This document shows positions 16,311 through 24,628 of a DNA stretch of 35,072 nt, piece after piece. The notes below the pieces were generated by a model. The model searched no databases, was not told where the DNA came from, and saw only the letters and a list, made by a program, of their open reading frames with translations. Numbering within the stretch: position 1 is the stretch's first letter; every line of letters begins with the position of its first letter. Source of the stretch: Thermococcus sp. EP1 (GTDB lineage: Archaea > Methanobacteriota_B > Thermococci > Thermococcales > Thermococcaceae); assembly GCF_001317345.1 (NCBI RefSeq), contig NZ_JXCG01000002.1:1-35072 (forward strand), read 5' to 3'. Position numbers and translations under genes: made by a program.

Positions 16311-17331
16311 ACTCTTTAGAGAGATGAGTAAAGGAGAGAGGACAAAATATTATTCAGAGGAATGGAATGTACGGAAGATACCCTCCTTCATACTTAAAAC
16401 TCTTGAAAATAGGGAGTTTGGCTTTGATCATACTGGGGAGGGCCCTAATGATAGAAAAAACGTGTTCTACCATATAAAAGATTTAGAGGATTACATAAAG
16501 ATAACAGCCCCCTATTCGATCTATTCAAGCGTTGCTCTTTATGAAGAACCGAGAAATATGAAAGGATGGCTAGGAGCGGAGCTTGTTTTTGATATAGATG
16601 CAAAAGACTTGCCCCTGAAAAGATGCAATCATGAAACAGGGAAAGTATGTCCAATATGTTTAGAAGATGCCAAAGAGCTCACTAAAGATACTTTCATTAT
16701 ACTAAAGGAAGACTTTGGATTTGAGAATGTTCATCTTGTTTACTCAGGAAGAGGATATCACATAAGGGTTTTAGATGATTGGGCACTTAGTCTAGATTCA
16801 AAAGCAAGGGAGAAAATTTTAAATTATATTTCCAGTGCTGAAGAGATTGCTTTTGAGGATCTTCAAGAAAGGAGAATATTATTATCTTCTGGGTATTTCA
16901 GAGTATTTCGATTTAGATTTGGGTATTTCATTAAGCGTGTTTCTGAGTATCATTTGAGAAACATTGGTCTAAATAGGCGACAAATTGAACAGATACTCGA
17001 AAAGAAGGAGAATATATATAGGGATTTTGTAGAGAAAGGCATGTTAACTGCATTTCCTCGAGGAGTAGGATACAGAACACTTCTGAGACTTTTTAGTCTG
17101 TCAACTACTTTTTCTAAAGCTTATTTTGATGGTAGAGTTACGGTAGATATTAAACGGATTTTAAGACTTCCCTCATCTCTACATTCAAAAGTGGGTCTTA
17201 TAACTACATATATTGGGAACAATGAAAAGGATCTCGAAAAATTTGACCCATTTAAAAACGCGGTACCAAAATTCAGAGAAAAAGAAGTCAAAGAGGCGTA
17301 TAAGCTCTGGGTGGAGAAGTTGGAGGAGTAA
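16303..17331 (+). CDS. priS: DNA primase catalytic subunit PriS
   Basis: Catalytic subunit (342 residues) of the two-subunit primase. The metal-binding aspartates D97 and D99 lie in LVFDIDAKDL. The zinc knuckle CNHETGKVCPIC follows at about 110-121. The SGRGYHIRVLDDWA segment (about 148-161) is the nucleotide-binding S-G-R-G-H signature. Family knowledge: archaeal primases of this group can make both RNA and DNA primers. The start ATG lies within the end of priL. The order priL then priS, with a DMT transporter gene starting two bases after the priS stop, suggests one transcript from the 15050 promoter. Confidence 0.95.
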   Translation: MSELFREMSKGERTKYYSEEWNVRKIPSFILKTLENREFGFDHTGEGPNDRKNVFYHIKDLEDYIKITAPYSIYSSVALYEEPRNMKGWLGAELVFDIDAKDLPLKRCNHETGKVCPICLEDAKELTKDTFIILKEDFGFENVHLVYSGRGYHIRVLDDWALSLDSKAREKILNYISSAEEIAFEDLQERRILLSSGYFRVFRFRFGYFIKRVSEYHLRNIGLNRRQIEQILEKKENIYRDFVEKGMLTAFPRGVGYRTLLRLFSLSTTFSKAYFDGRVTVDIKRILRLPSSLHSKVGLITTYIGNNEKDLEKFDPFKNAVPKFREKEVKEAYKLWVEKLEE

Positions 17332-17333
17332 GC

Positions 17334-18191
17334 ATGCTTCAGGGTAGGGCTAAAATAATATTCTCGATGTTGATATGGGGCAGTGTAGGGGTTTTTGCTC
17401 GATACTCTGGATTAGATGGTTTAAAATTGGCCTTTTATAGAGTTCTTTTAGGGAGTATACTCCTTATTTTGATACATTCATTGAAGAATGCTGGTTGGAT
17501 TAAGGGAGCTTTTTTAAATGTGAGACCTAAGATTGGTTTGGTATTTCTATTGGGGTTTGTTTTGGCTTTAAATTGGGTATTTTTCTTCTCCGCAATTATG
17601 TATACTGACATAGCCAAGGCGACTCTTATCTATTATTTGGCGCCTATAATAGTAGTTATACTATCTTCAGTGTTTTTGAAAGAGAACATTACAAAAATAA
17701 GGATAGTTCTAGTATGTTTGGCTTTTTTAGGGGCTTTTTTAATAGGAAGCCAAACAGAGATGTCCCTTGGAAATAAGGACTTTGTTGGAATAATATTTGC
17801 TTTTTTGGGCGCAATTTTTTATGCGAGTGTAACTATTTTGGGTCGATATCTTAGGGAGATTGATAGTTCCAATCTAACATTTTTTCAGTTATTTTTTGCC
17901 ACGTTGATTCTTTTTCCTGTTCTAGTGAGTGTAGGAGATTTCCATGTTTCTTTAAACTCTTTCGTAGTGGTTATTTTTATAGCAATTATTCATACCGTTT
18001 TTGCACTTTTTATCTACATGGACGGCCTTAAAGAAGTTGAAGCTAATGAAGCAGCACTCTTAAGTTATCTTGATCCACTAAGTGCAATAGTTTATGCAGC
18101 GATACTTCTAGGAGAAATACCAACATTTAGAACTGTTATTGGGGGTTCACTAATATTGGTGGCTTCGTTTTTAGATATGAAAATGAAGTGA
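17334..18191 (+). CDS. EamA/DMT-family transporter
   Basis: A 285-residue inner-membrane protein with ten hydrophobic segments in two EamA repeats. The first begins IIFSMLIWGSVGVFARYSG and the second FVGIIFAFLGAIFYASVTI; the family-typical end is LLSYLDPLSAIVYAAILLGE. Members export amino acids, nucleotides or other metabolites; the substrate here is unknown. The ATG lies two bases after the priS stop with GGAGGAG just upstream, so it is part of the primase operon without an evident functional link. Its stop codon lies at the 3' end of the convergent RNase P RNA gene. Confidence 0.88.
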   Translation: MLQGRAKIIFSMLIWGSVGVFARYSGLDGLKLAFYRVLLGSILLILIHSLKNAGWIKGAFLNVRPKIGLVFLLGFVLALNWVFFFSAIMYTDIAKATLIYYLAPIIVVILSSVFLKENITKIRIVLVCLAFLGAFLIGSQTEMSLGNKDFVGIIFAFLGAIFYASVTILGRYLREIDSSNLTFFQLFFATLILFPVLVSVGDFHVSLNSFVVVIFIAIIHTVFALFIYMDGLKEVEANEAALLSYLDPLSAIVYAAILLGEIPTFRTVIGGSLILVASFLDMKMK

Positions 18192-18510
18192 GGGAGCTAT
18201 AGCCCGCCTTCTGTAAAAATGGGGCATTCGACTAAGCGGCCCACCACGGGACTCCCACCGGGAATTCATCGTCCCTAGCTTGGCCTTGCACCCCGCGGGA
18301 CGGCCGTTTCACCGTTCCCCCTCAAATCGTCTGCGGGTTAGCTCGGCCTTCGTTGCCGAAGGCCTTCACCGCTTTCATCCTCCTATTTGAGGGGACGTGT
18401 CGTTTCTGCGCCGTTGCCCTCCCTTTCGGGAGGTGCCTTACGACACCGCGGCCCCGGTGAGGTGGGCGGAACTTCCTCAGGCTTAATACCCGACAGCCCC
18501 AGCTCCCTCA
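18189..18510 (-). ncRNA. rnpB: RNase P RNA (archaeal type A)
   Basis: This GC-rich block in AT-rich DNA reads, on the minus strand, as an archaeal RNase P RNA, the catalytic RNA that removes tRNA 5' leaders. The 5' end GAGGGAGCT and the 3' end AGCTCCCTC pair as helix P1. The 5' region contains GAGGAAGTTCCGCCCACC, the conserved CRI segment. Internal GAAAGCGGTGAAGG and the 3'-proximal GCGGGCTATAGCTCCC match the conserved core. The size of about 322 is normal. A TATA box (minus-strand ATATTTATAACT, 18535-18546) lies about 28 bases upstream. The 3' end touches the stop of the convergent DMT transporter gene. Confidence 0.95.
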
Positions 18511-18531
18511 CTATTTAAGTTTAATAAAAGT

Positions 18532-18546
18532 AGAGTTATAAATATT
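18532..18546 (-). promoter_or_regulatory. rnpB promoter (TATA box)
   Basis: On the minus strand this reads ATATTTATAACTCT, a good archaeal TATA box, centred about 28 bases before the start of RNase P RNA. It lies just after the stop codon of the upstream 552-residue surface protein gene, so rnpB has its own promoter but could also receive read-through. Confidence 0.65.
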
Positions 18547-18551
18547 TTGGA

Positions 18552-20210
18552 CTATTTTTTCGGTAATTCTCTGTACTCTTTGATCTCGGGCTCTTTTGGT
18601 CTCTTGAACTTGCCTATGGGGGATCTTCTCTTGGGTTTTGGTCTCTCACGTCTTTTCTTTGAAGGTGCTGGTTTCAAATAGAGAATCAGTAATACTAAGA
18701 AGATTATTATGAGTAGTATGGCGATATATGTAAGAATATTTCTTTGTTGTGGGGCTGGAGTAGGAATAGTAGTGTTTGTTGTGGAAGTTGGAGGGGTTGA
18801 TGACTGTGAGGAAATGGAAGTTGGAGGAGCAGGAGGTTTTATCTCCAGATTTCCACTGATCTTCTGTTCCTTACTATTCTGTATCAGGGAAAACTCGTAG
18901 TATATCTTCTCTCCTATTGGAAATTCCATAGTAATATTCACGTAATTTTTTCCTGGAGATAGAGATAAGTCTCTTGATCCTTTGTGAATAGTTTCATTGA
19001 GCCTGAAGAATCTATAGGATAATTTAGTGGCCACTTCCTTCGAGTTGGCATTGCTGAGTGTTATGGAAAACTGGACTGTTGCCTTATTCTCGTTTAAGGA
19101 AATCTCTTTGTATAGTATATTCTCGATTTGTGGGTATGCAAGTACATTGTAGGAGATGGATTCCTGATCAAGAGTTATTTTTCCAAAGCTAATTTTGCTT
19201 ATGATTTTTTTGCTTCCTGGGGATAAAGAAGGTATCTCGTCTTGGATTATTGTACTTCCTTTTTCTATTTTGATAGCTTTTGTGGAGTTGTGTAAAAGCT
19301 CATTGTTGACTCCATAGACTTCTACAGTGTAATTAATTACAATGTCCCTTTCCGAAAACAGGGTTAGATATAGGGTATTTTTTTCATCTTCCATAACTTC
19401 TGTCTTTTCCAAAGAAATTGCTGTTAAATCCACTCCAAAGGTGATGTAAAAAACTTTTGAGAAAAGATATGTGCCTTTAGAATATTCTAACTTGTATATG
19501 AGTCTATATTCACCAGCTTGAAGGTCATATGGGATTGGGATCTCTACTTGAAGTGAGTTATCTCCTGGAGTCAGATTCATGGCTATATCTGTTTTAAGAT
19601 ATTGCTTTCCGTTTTTCTCTAAGTACGCTGTTCCGTTTATTGATACTGGAGAATTTTTGAGATTATGAACCGTAGAGTATATTACAATGGTCTCTCCGGT
19701 GAGTATTCTGTTTGTTTTAACTGACCGTTCTTTAACTTCAACAAAGGCCTCTTTGAACATTAGAGGTATATCTGTTATTTCAAGAGTAACTGGAATTTGT
19801 ATAACCCTGAGATCCCCAGAGCTTAAAAATCCCCAAAGGACCATGAAAAGTGTATACGTTCCTGGTTTGACACTTTCATTTACATAAATTTTATACCTCA
19901 AAGTTCTTTCTTCTCCTGACTTCCAATATGTATAGAGAACACCAGTAGATAGAGGCTCTCCGTCGGGTTTGTATATTTCCAGTGTGATTCCAGAGACCTC
20001 GTTGTTTTTGGAATCCAAAACGTAATATCTGCGAAACGTCACAATTTGAAAGTCTTTATCTGCATTGTTTATCAACGTTAGAGTTCCTTCTTTGTAGTCT
20101 CCCGAAATCAGGACTATTTTTTCTTCTAGAGTTGAGAATAGGAGGGTTTGTGAAGATACCATAGATGTGATCAGTAGGAGTACTATAAGGACTATAAGTT
20201 TCCTTCGCAT
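18552..20210 (-). CDS. Secreted, C-terminally anchored surface protein with beta-sandwich repeats
   Basis: A 552-residue protein with an N-terminal signal peptide (MRRKLIVLIVLLLITSMVSS). The long ectodomain has about four repeated beta-rich segments with motifs such as 'KPGTYTLFMVLWG', 'QAGEYRLIYKLEYS' and 'SPGKNYVNITMEF', typical of Ig-like/APHP-type domains. A Pro/Ser/Thr linker follows (about 460-485), then one membrane helix (YIAILLIIIFLVLLILYL, about 495-512) and a strongly basic, proline-rich cytoplasmic tail of about 40 residues. This is a type I membrane topology, unlike the CGP-CTERM anchors elsewhere in the window. Two small genes upstream on the same strand may be co-transcribed. 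No specific family recognised. Confidence 0.75.
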   Translation of the reverse strand: MRRKLIVLIVLLLITSMVSSQTLLFSTLEEKIVLISGDYKEGTLTLINNADKDFQIVTFRRYYVLDSKNNEVSGITLEIYKPDGEPLSTGVLYTYWKSGEERTLRYKIYVNESVKPGTYTLFMVLWGFLSSGDLRVIQIPVTLEITDIPLMFKEAFVEVKERSVKTNRILTGETIVIYSTVHNLKNSPVSINGTAYLEKNGKQYLKTDIAMNLTPGDNSLQVEIPIPYDLQAGEYRLIYKLEYSKGTYLFSKVFYITFGVDLTAISLEKTEVMEDEKNTLYLTLFSERDIVINYTVEVYGVNNELLHNSTKAIKIEKGSTIIQDEIPSLSPGSKKIISKISFGKITLDQESISYNVLAYPQIENILYKEISLNENKATVQFSITLSNANSKEVATKLSYRFFRLNETIHKGSRDLSLSPGKNYVNITMEFPIGEKIYYEFSLIQNSKEQKISGNLEIKPPAPPTSISSQSSTPPTSTTNTTIPTPAPQQRNILTYIAILLIIIFLVLLILYLKPAPSKKRRERPKPKRRSPIGKFKRPKEPEIKEYRELPKK

Positions 20211-20253
20211 AAATCTCCCCCTATATAGTTAGTATCTCAACAAATATAAAACT

Positions 20254-20520
20254 TCACATTAAAAGTAGGAAAATTCCAAGCACAGTAAAACCTACAAAGA
20301 ACAATAAGCTTGCTCTGTATAGTGGAAGTTTTGAAAATTGTCTCTTAACTAAAAGCGCTATGATAGTCAATAGAAGTCCATAAAATGATGCAAAAATTCC
20401 AAGGGCAATTTTAATCTCTACGTTGAAAATTAACATAATACCCAAAATAGCTCCAGCAAATACGGTTATCTGGGGGATTGTGAATAGATAATAGTTAAGT
20501 AATATTTTGTTATCATCCAT
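20254..20520 (-). CDS. Small three-helix membrane protein
   Basis: An 88-residue protein with three hydrophobic segments: about 15-33 (ITVFAGAILGIMLIFNV), 36-57 (ALGIFASFYGLLLTIIALLV) and 69-87 (ASLLFFVGFTVLGIFLLLM). A short basic loop (KRQFSKLPLYR) lies before the last helix. I do not recognise a family. The ribosome site GGAGTGAG lies at the end of the UPF0216 gene, whose stop is six bases upstream, so the two genes are translated from one message. The surface-protein gene follows 43 bases downstream, making an accessory membrane role possible but unproven. Confidence 0.65.
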   Translation of the reverse strand: MDDNKILLNYYLFTIPQITVFAGAILGIMLIFNVEIKIALGIFASFYGLLLTIIALLVKRQFSKLPLYRASLLFFVGFTVLGIFLLLM

Positions 20521-20526
20521 CTTCTC

Positions 20527-20934
20527 TCACTCCACAATAAATGCGTAGGTTGTTGTAGTAGGAAGTTTTTTTCGTATTTTTGGTAATAAGTAACGAGGAA
20601 GGATTATTTCAGTTTTTTCCTCTAGCATATCGTAGTTCCCAAGAATTTTTTCAATGATCTTTACAGCGACTTTACCCCTTACTCTAAAATATCCGTGCCA
20701 GGTGGTGGTGATTTCGAGGATTATTGGAATATATAAGAACTCTCTTTCGTGTTCTTCGATTAATGAGAGGATGTACTCGAGTTCCTCTCGTTTAAAATAG
20801 TGAAACTGGCCATCTTTAAGTTGCACTTTTGGTTCTTCCTCTTTAAGCAGTTGGGAAAGTTTTTTCCTACTTTTTGGAAGATGTACATTCAAACGGGAAA
20901 GTTCTTTCTGTATAATTTCATCATCTTTGGGCAT
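20527..20934 (-). CDS. UPF0216 (DUF61) family protein
   Basis: A 135-residue archaeal protein of the uncharacterised UPF0216/DUF61 family, recognised by LPKSRKKLSQLLKEEEPKV (about 19-37) and DGQFHYFKREELEYI (about 41-55), then a beta-rich C-terminal half with WHGYFRVRGKVAVKII. It is soluble, basic at the N-terminus and acidic in the middle. No enzymatic motif is visible. The start ATG has no ribosome site, but a TATA-like CTTTTTATTC (minus, about 20957-20966) is about 25 bases upstream, consistent with a leaderless transcript. Confidence 0.75.
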   Translation of the reverse strand: MPKDDEIIQKELSRLNVHLPKSRKKLSQLLKEEEPKVQLKDGQFHYFKREELEYILSLIEEHEREFLYIPIILEITTTWHGYFRVRGKVAVKIIEKILGNYDMLEEKTEIILPRYLLPKIRKKLPTTTTYAFIVE

Positions 20935-21154
20935 GTTTGAATTTTTGAAGGGAGAATAAAAAGGTTTTTCCTAAAATGCTATTGACATATATGTATCAAA
21001 AATATATGTGATCTGGTCTAGTTTTGTACATGAAAGTGTAACTCGGGATAGAAATTGCCATTTTGACAATAGTTCATTAGAAAAGCTTATATTAGAAATA
21101 TTGTATAAAAATGCTGGACAATAATGAAAATATTATCATTAAGGTGGGGTAAAA
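20935..21154 (+). promoter_or_regulatory. glnA upstream region with promoter and palindrome
   Basis: This is a 220-base spacer between divergent genes. TATA-like elements for glnA are CTTATATTA at about 21085-21093 (after GAAAAG) and TGTATAAAA at about 21100-21108. A hyphenated palindrome TAATGA-N8-TCATTA spans 21122-21141, just before the ribosome site AAGGTGGGG (21141-21149), so it would lie in the 5' leader or over the transcription start. It is a candidate operator or leader hairpin for nitrogen control. Confidence 0.45.
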
Positions 21155-22477
21155 ATGAACGATATCAAATCCGTTGCAAGAGGGTTTTCGGGTAAACCAC
21201 GTTTTCTCCAACTTGTTTTTGTGGATATAGATGGTATTGCTAAAGGTATGGAGGTGCCAATAGGGAGATACGAGGAAGTTATAACTGAAGGGATTTCATT
21301 TGATGGTTCATCAATTCCAGGATTCCAAGGAATAGAAGATAGTGATCTCACTTTCAAAGCAGATCCGGATACTTATGTGGAAGTACCGTGGGAAGGCGTG
21401 GCGAAGGTATTTGGATACATATACAAGGGCAATAAACCATATTATGCAGACCCGAGAAGAGTTTTGAAATCAGTCACTGAGGAGTTAGAAAAGGAGGGAT
21501 TAACGGCATATATAGGTCCAGAGCCCGAGTTCTATTTATTTGAAAAAAACGGCTCATGGGAGCTCAAACTTCCGGATGGGGGAGGTTATTTTGATTTAAT
21601 TAATCTAGACAAGGCAAGGGAGATTAAAAGGACAATAGCTCACTACATGCCATCCTTTAAGTTAATCCCAGAGGTTTTACACCATGAAGTGGGCCCCGGA
21701 CAGCATGAGATAGATTTTCGATTTGCCGATGCCTTAACAACTGCGGATAATATAATTCGATTTAAGTATCTGGTGAAGGCTGTTGCAGAGAGTTATGGCC
21801 TTTATGCCACATTCATGCCAAAACCCCTTTTTGGAAAGCCAGGTAATGGGATGCACCTCCACATAAGTCTTTGGGAAGGGAACAGGAATATTTTCATTGG
21901 AGAAAAAGGGTTAAGTGAAGAGGCCCTTTACTTTATAGGGGGGATCTTAGAACATGCAAAGGCTTTAACGGCAATCACAAATCCAACTGTTAACTCGTAT
22001 AAAAGATTAGTTCCAGGATATGAGGCACCCGTTTACATATCTTGGGGTTATGCAAACAGGAGTGCTTTAGTAAGGGTACCCGCATATAAAGGAAATGGTG
22101 CAAGAATTGAATATAGGTGTCCTGATCCGAGTGCGAATCCATATTTTGCATTTGCTGCAGTCTTGAAAGCTGGTATGGATGGAATAAAACAACAGATTGA
22201 ACCCTTTGCACATGTGGAGGAAAATGTTTATGAATTAGACGAGAAAAAACGAGCTTTATTAGGAGTGGATACTCTGCCTTCAACCTTAGAAGCCGCACTT
22301 GAAGCTCTTAGAAAAGACAAGGTTGTTAAAGGTGCACTTGGTGAAGCATATCACAACTTCATTAAGTATAAAACGGAAGAATGGAAGAGCTATCAGGAAT
22401 ATTTGGAGAAAAGTGGGATACCAATGAATACAATAGAAATCACTGAGTGGGAACTAGAGAGGTATTTTTATGTTTGA
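21155..22477 (+). CDS. glnA: Glutamine synthetase, type I
   Basis: ATP-dependent ligation of ammonia to glutamate; a cytoplasmic dodecamer and the main entry of ammonia at low nitrogen. The 440-residue protein has the full GSI motif set: FDGSSIPGF (about 49-57), the metal ligand region PEPEFYLF, EVGPGQHEID, NGMHLHIS, the loop NPTVNSYKRLVPGYEAPVY, the arginine motif RSALVRVP, and IEYRCPDPSANPY. It is of the shorter GSI-alpha type: the region of the adenylylation tyrosine of enteric GSI-beta is absent, so control is expected to be by feedback inhibition or by transcription. Ten bases at the 3' end overlap the convergent DMT gene. Confidence 0.96.
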   Translation: MNDIKSVARGFSGKPRFLQLVFVDIDGIAKGMEVPIGRYEEVITEGISFDGSSIPGFQGIEDSDLTFKADPDTYVEVPWEGVAKVFGYIYKGNKPYYADPRRVLKSVTEELEKEGLTAYIGPEPEFYLFEKNGSWELKLPDGGGYFDLINLDKAREIKRTIAHYMPSFKLIPEVLHHEVGPGQHEIDFRFADALTTADNIIRFKYLVKAVAESYGLYATFMPKPLFGKPGNGMHLHISLWEGNRNIFIGEKGLSEEALYFIGGILEHAKALTAITNPTVNSYKRLVPGYEAPVYISWGYANRSALVRVPAYKGNGARIEYRCPDPSANPYFAFAAVLKAGMDGIKQQIEPFAHVEENVYELDEKKRALLGVDTLPSTLEAALEALRKDKVVKGALGEAYHNFIKYKTEEWKSYQEYLEKSGIPMNTIEITEWELERYFYV

Positions 22478-23316
22478 TCTTTTTCCTTTTCTTCGATGTG
22501 AAGAATGAGTGATCCTAAAATTATGAAAATTGCTCCTATTATCTGTTTTAATGTTAAGACTTCGTGGAATATCGAGTAGGCCAAAATTAAAGCCACCACT
22601 GGTTCTATCGTAGATATGATGGATGCTTTACTAACTTCGACTTCCTGAAGGGCTCTATTGTAAAGAATATATCCCAAGAATGTGGGAAAGAATGCAAGCC
22701 CGAATAGGTATGGGATAGATTCATAGGGTACTTTAAAATTAGAAAATGGGGCTAAAAATAATGCTCCAAAACCGATCGTGTAAAGGAGAGCCTCTTCTGG
22801 TCTTTCACTTTTTACAGCAATTTTAGCCAAAATACCATAAAGTGCATATGTTAATCCAGAGAGCAGGCCTAACACTGTAGCGATCTTGTTACCATTCCAA
22901 TGATCAAGGTTCACAACTAAGAGGATTCCAAATATCGCCATGAGTAGCGCTAAAAGTTTTGTTGTGGTTATCTTCTCTTTAAATAGGAGATATCCTAAGA
23001 TGGTTGAATAAATGGGAGCGGAATACAGAAGAAGGACTGCGAAAGATACAGAGGAAATCTTTACTGTATAAAAGTATAGAATGTAAAACAGAAACACTGC
23101 AAAAAAACCGTAGAATGCGTAGAATGGCAGTCTGTACCTCTTTATTTGGAAACCATTTGAGTAGTTGTATGCTAGGAGGAGGGAAAATGCTATCAATGCT
23201 CTATAAAAGGTTATAGTAAATGGATCCAGATTAAACTGGTAAAGCAACTTTGCAAAAATTCCAAGAGTGCCCCACATACTTGCAGCTAAAAAAACTAAAA
23301 AATAGCCTCGTTTCAA
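22468..23316 (-). CDS. EamA/DMT-family transporter (second copy)
   Basis: A 282-residue ten-helix membrane protein, paralogous in layout to the one at 17334-18191. The first repeat is FLVFLAASMWGTLGIFAKLL and the second begins IATVLGLLSGLTYALYGILA; the family-typical end is SIISTIEPVVALILAYSIFHE. Its substrate is unknown; export of an amino acid is the usual guess for this family. It starts 12 bases after the nadE stop on the same strand, with a ribosome site AAGGAGGTAA just upstream, so it is likely in one operon with nadE. The 3' end overlaps glnA by ten bases. Confidence 0.87.
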   Translation of the reverse strand: MKRGYFLVFLAASMWGTLGIFAKLLYQFNLDPFTITFYRALIAFSLLLAYNYSNGFQIKRYRLPFYAFYGFFAVFLFYILYFYTVKISSVSFAVLLLYSAPIYSTILGYLLFKEKITTTKLLALLMAIFGILLVVNLDHWNGNKIATVLGLLSGLTYALYGILAKIAVKSERPEEALLYTIGFGALFLAPFSNFKVPYESIPYLFGLAFFPTFLGYILYNRALQEVEVSKASIISTIEPVVALILAYSIFHEVLTLKQIIGAIFIILGSLILHIEEKEKDQT

Positions 23317-23328
23317 GTCGTTACCTCC

Positions 23329-24093
23329 TTAAATTTCTGGCCCTACTGGAAGTCTGCGTTTATGTTCACTTTTTAGGATTAATGATTCTACATATTCCAC
23401 TTTTTCATGGGGGATATTTAGTTCTTCTGTGATTTTTTCTTTCTCCATCTTCAAGTCGATCAGTCTGTACAGAATCTCATCTAATTGTCTATATGTTATT
23501 CCCAGCTCGTCTTCGTCGCTCTGTCCTTCCCAAAGCCCTGCACTTGGTTTTTTATTTATTATTCTTTCTGGAACTCCTAAGACTTTTGCAATTTTCCAAA
23601 CCTCTGTCTTGTATAAGTTAATTAGCGGAGCGTAATCGCTTGCTCCGTCACCCCACTTAGTGAAATAGCCGGTCAAGAACTCACTTTTGTTTGACGTTCC
23701 TAAAACAAGGTAATTTCTAGAGTTTGCATGAGCATAAAGGAGAATCATTCTGGTTCTTGCCATCAAGTTTCCCCTGGAGACAGGATCCAACTCAAATCCC
23801 AAGCTCTTTTCAATTTCATCTACAATGTTTTTTATGGATATGACTTTGTACTTTATTCCAAGGGTTTTGCAAACTAAAATGGCGTCATCAAGGTCTTTGT
23901 TTTTATAATATGGCATTATGAGCCCTAAAACTCGCTCCTTTCCTAGCGCATTAACGGCAAGATATGTTACAGTTGCACTGTCTACTCCACCGCTTATTCC
24001 TATAACAACTCCTTTTGCTTTAGTTTCATTAACTTTGTCTTTTATGAATGATGTCAGTTTGTTAATAACTTCTTCATGGTTTAGCACTCTCAT
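23329..24093 (-). CDS. nadE: NH3-dependent NAD(+) synthetase
   Basis: Last step of NAD biosynthesis: adenylates deamido-NAD and amidates it with ammonia. The 254-residue protein has the N-type ATP pyrophosphatase P-loop SGGVDS (34-39), and later TSNKSE and [13 protein letters not shown], which bind deamido-NAD and pyrophosphate. There is no glutaminase domain, so free ammonia is the nitrogen donor. The ATG has an excellent ribosome site (GAAAGGAGGG). The upstream gene ends four bases before it. Neighbouring glnA also consumes ammonia, but it runs in the opposite direction. Confidence 0.93.
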   Translation of the reverse strand: MRVLNHEEVINKLTSFIKDKVNETKAKGVVIGISGGVDSATVTYLAVNALGKERVLGLIMPYYKNKDLDDAILVCKTLGIKYKVISIKNIVDEIEKSLGFELDPVSRGNLMARTRMILLYAHANSRNYLVLGTSNKSEFLTGYFTKWGDGASDYAPLINLYKTEVWKIAKVLGVPERIINKKPSAGLWEGQSDEDELGITYRQLDEILYRLIDLKMEKEKITEELNIPHEKVEYVESLILKSEHKRRLPVGPEI

Positions 24094-24097
24094 CTCA

Positions 24098-24568
24098 TTA
24101 CCCTCCTTTCAATTCCTCCATAAATCTCACATATCCTACCAAACTTAGGGCACTTCCCACAAGCATCATAACAAACGCAATCCACGCGAGAGGAGCGTAG
24201 GGATAATCTACCCCTTCAACATTATAGGTGTAATTTACCTCTCCACTTTCTACATTTATTTGGGGTTGAGAGAGAGGGTTCAAACTCACAGACTCGTTTT
24301 TTAGCTTGTAAACATCAATTTTATTCCCATGGATGATAATTAATGAAGCATTTTGAGAATATAACATAAGGGTTCTGTTATTTATGAAATATTTTTTCTC
24401 AAACTGGGAATCTCCAAGTAAATGTTCTCCTGCTTGAAGATCTCCGCTCCAACTTCCACTTTTTGGAACTTCGTACATGGAGATGAGAGACAATATAATT
24501 GCCAAAAGCAAAAATAATAGGCCTACTCTTATTAAACGGTACTTTATGGCATCCATGAAAGTTACCAT
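24098..24568 (-). CDS. Two-helix membrane protein, unknown
   Basis: A 156-residue protein with membrane segments at each end (about 15-33, [18 protein letters not shown], and 126-147, [22 protein letters not shown]). The extracytoplasmic loop between them is about 90 residues, with several N-x-S/T sequons and beta-strand character. No family recognised. A GTG at 24580 is in frame but is part of the ribosome site GGGTGGT; ATG 24568 is the better start. It precedes nadE by four bases, so they are co-transcribed, though no functional link is evident. Confidence 0.65.
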   Translation of the reverse strand: MVTFMDAIKYRLIRVGLLFLLLAIILSLISMYEVPKSGSWSGDLQAGEHLLGDSQFEKKYFINNRTLMLYSQNASLIIIHGNKIDVYKLKNESVSLNPLSQPQINVESGEVNYTYNVEGVDYPYAPLAWIAFVMMLVGSALSLVGYVRFMEELKGG

Positions 24569-24628
24569 GAAACCACCCACAACTCATTATTCAAAGCAAA
24601 ATATAAAGATTAAGGTAAGAGAAGAGAA

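Noticed and set aside
18190-18510. High-GC block considered as horizontally acquired DNA or rRNA fragment
   Set aside because: It folds and reads as RNase P RNA; high GC is expected for structured RNA in a hyperthermophile.
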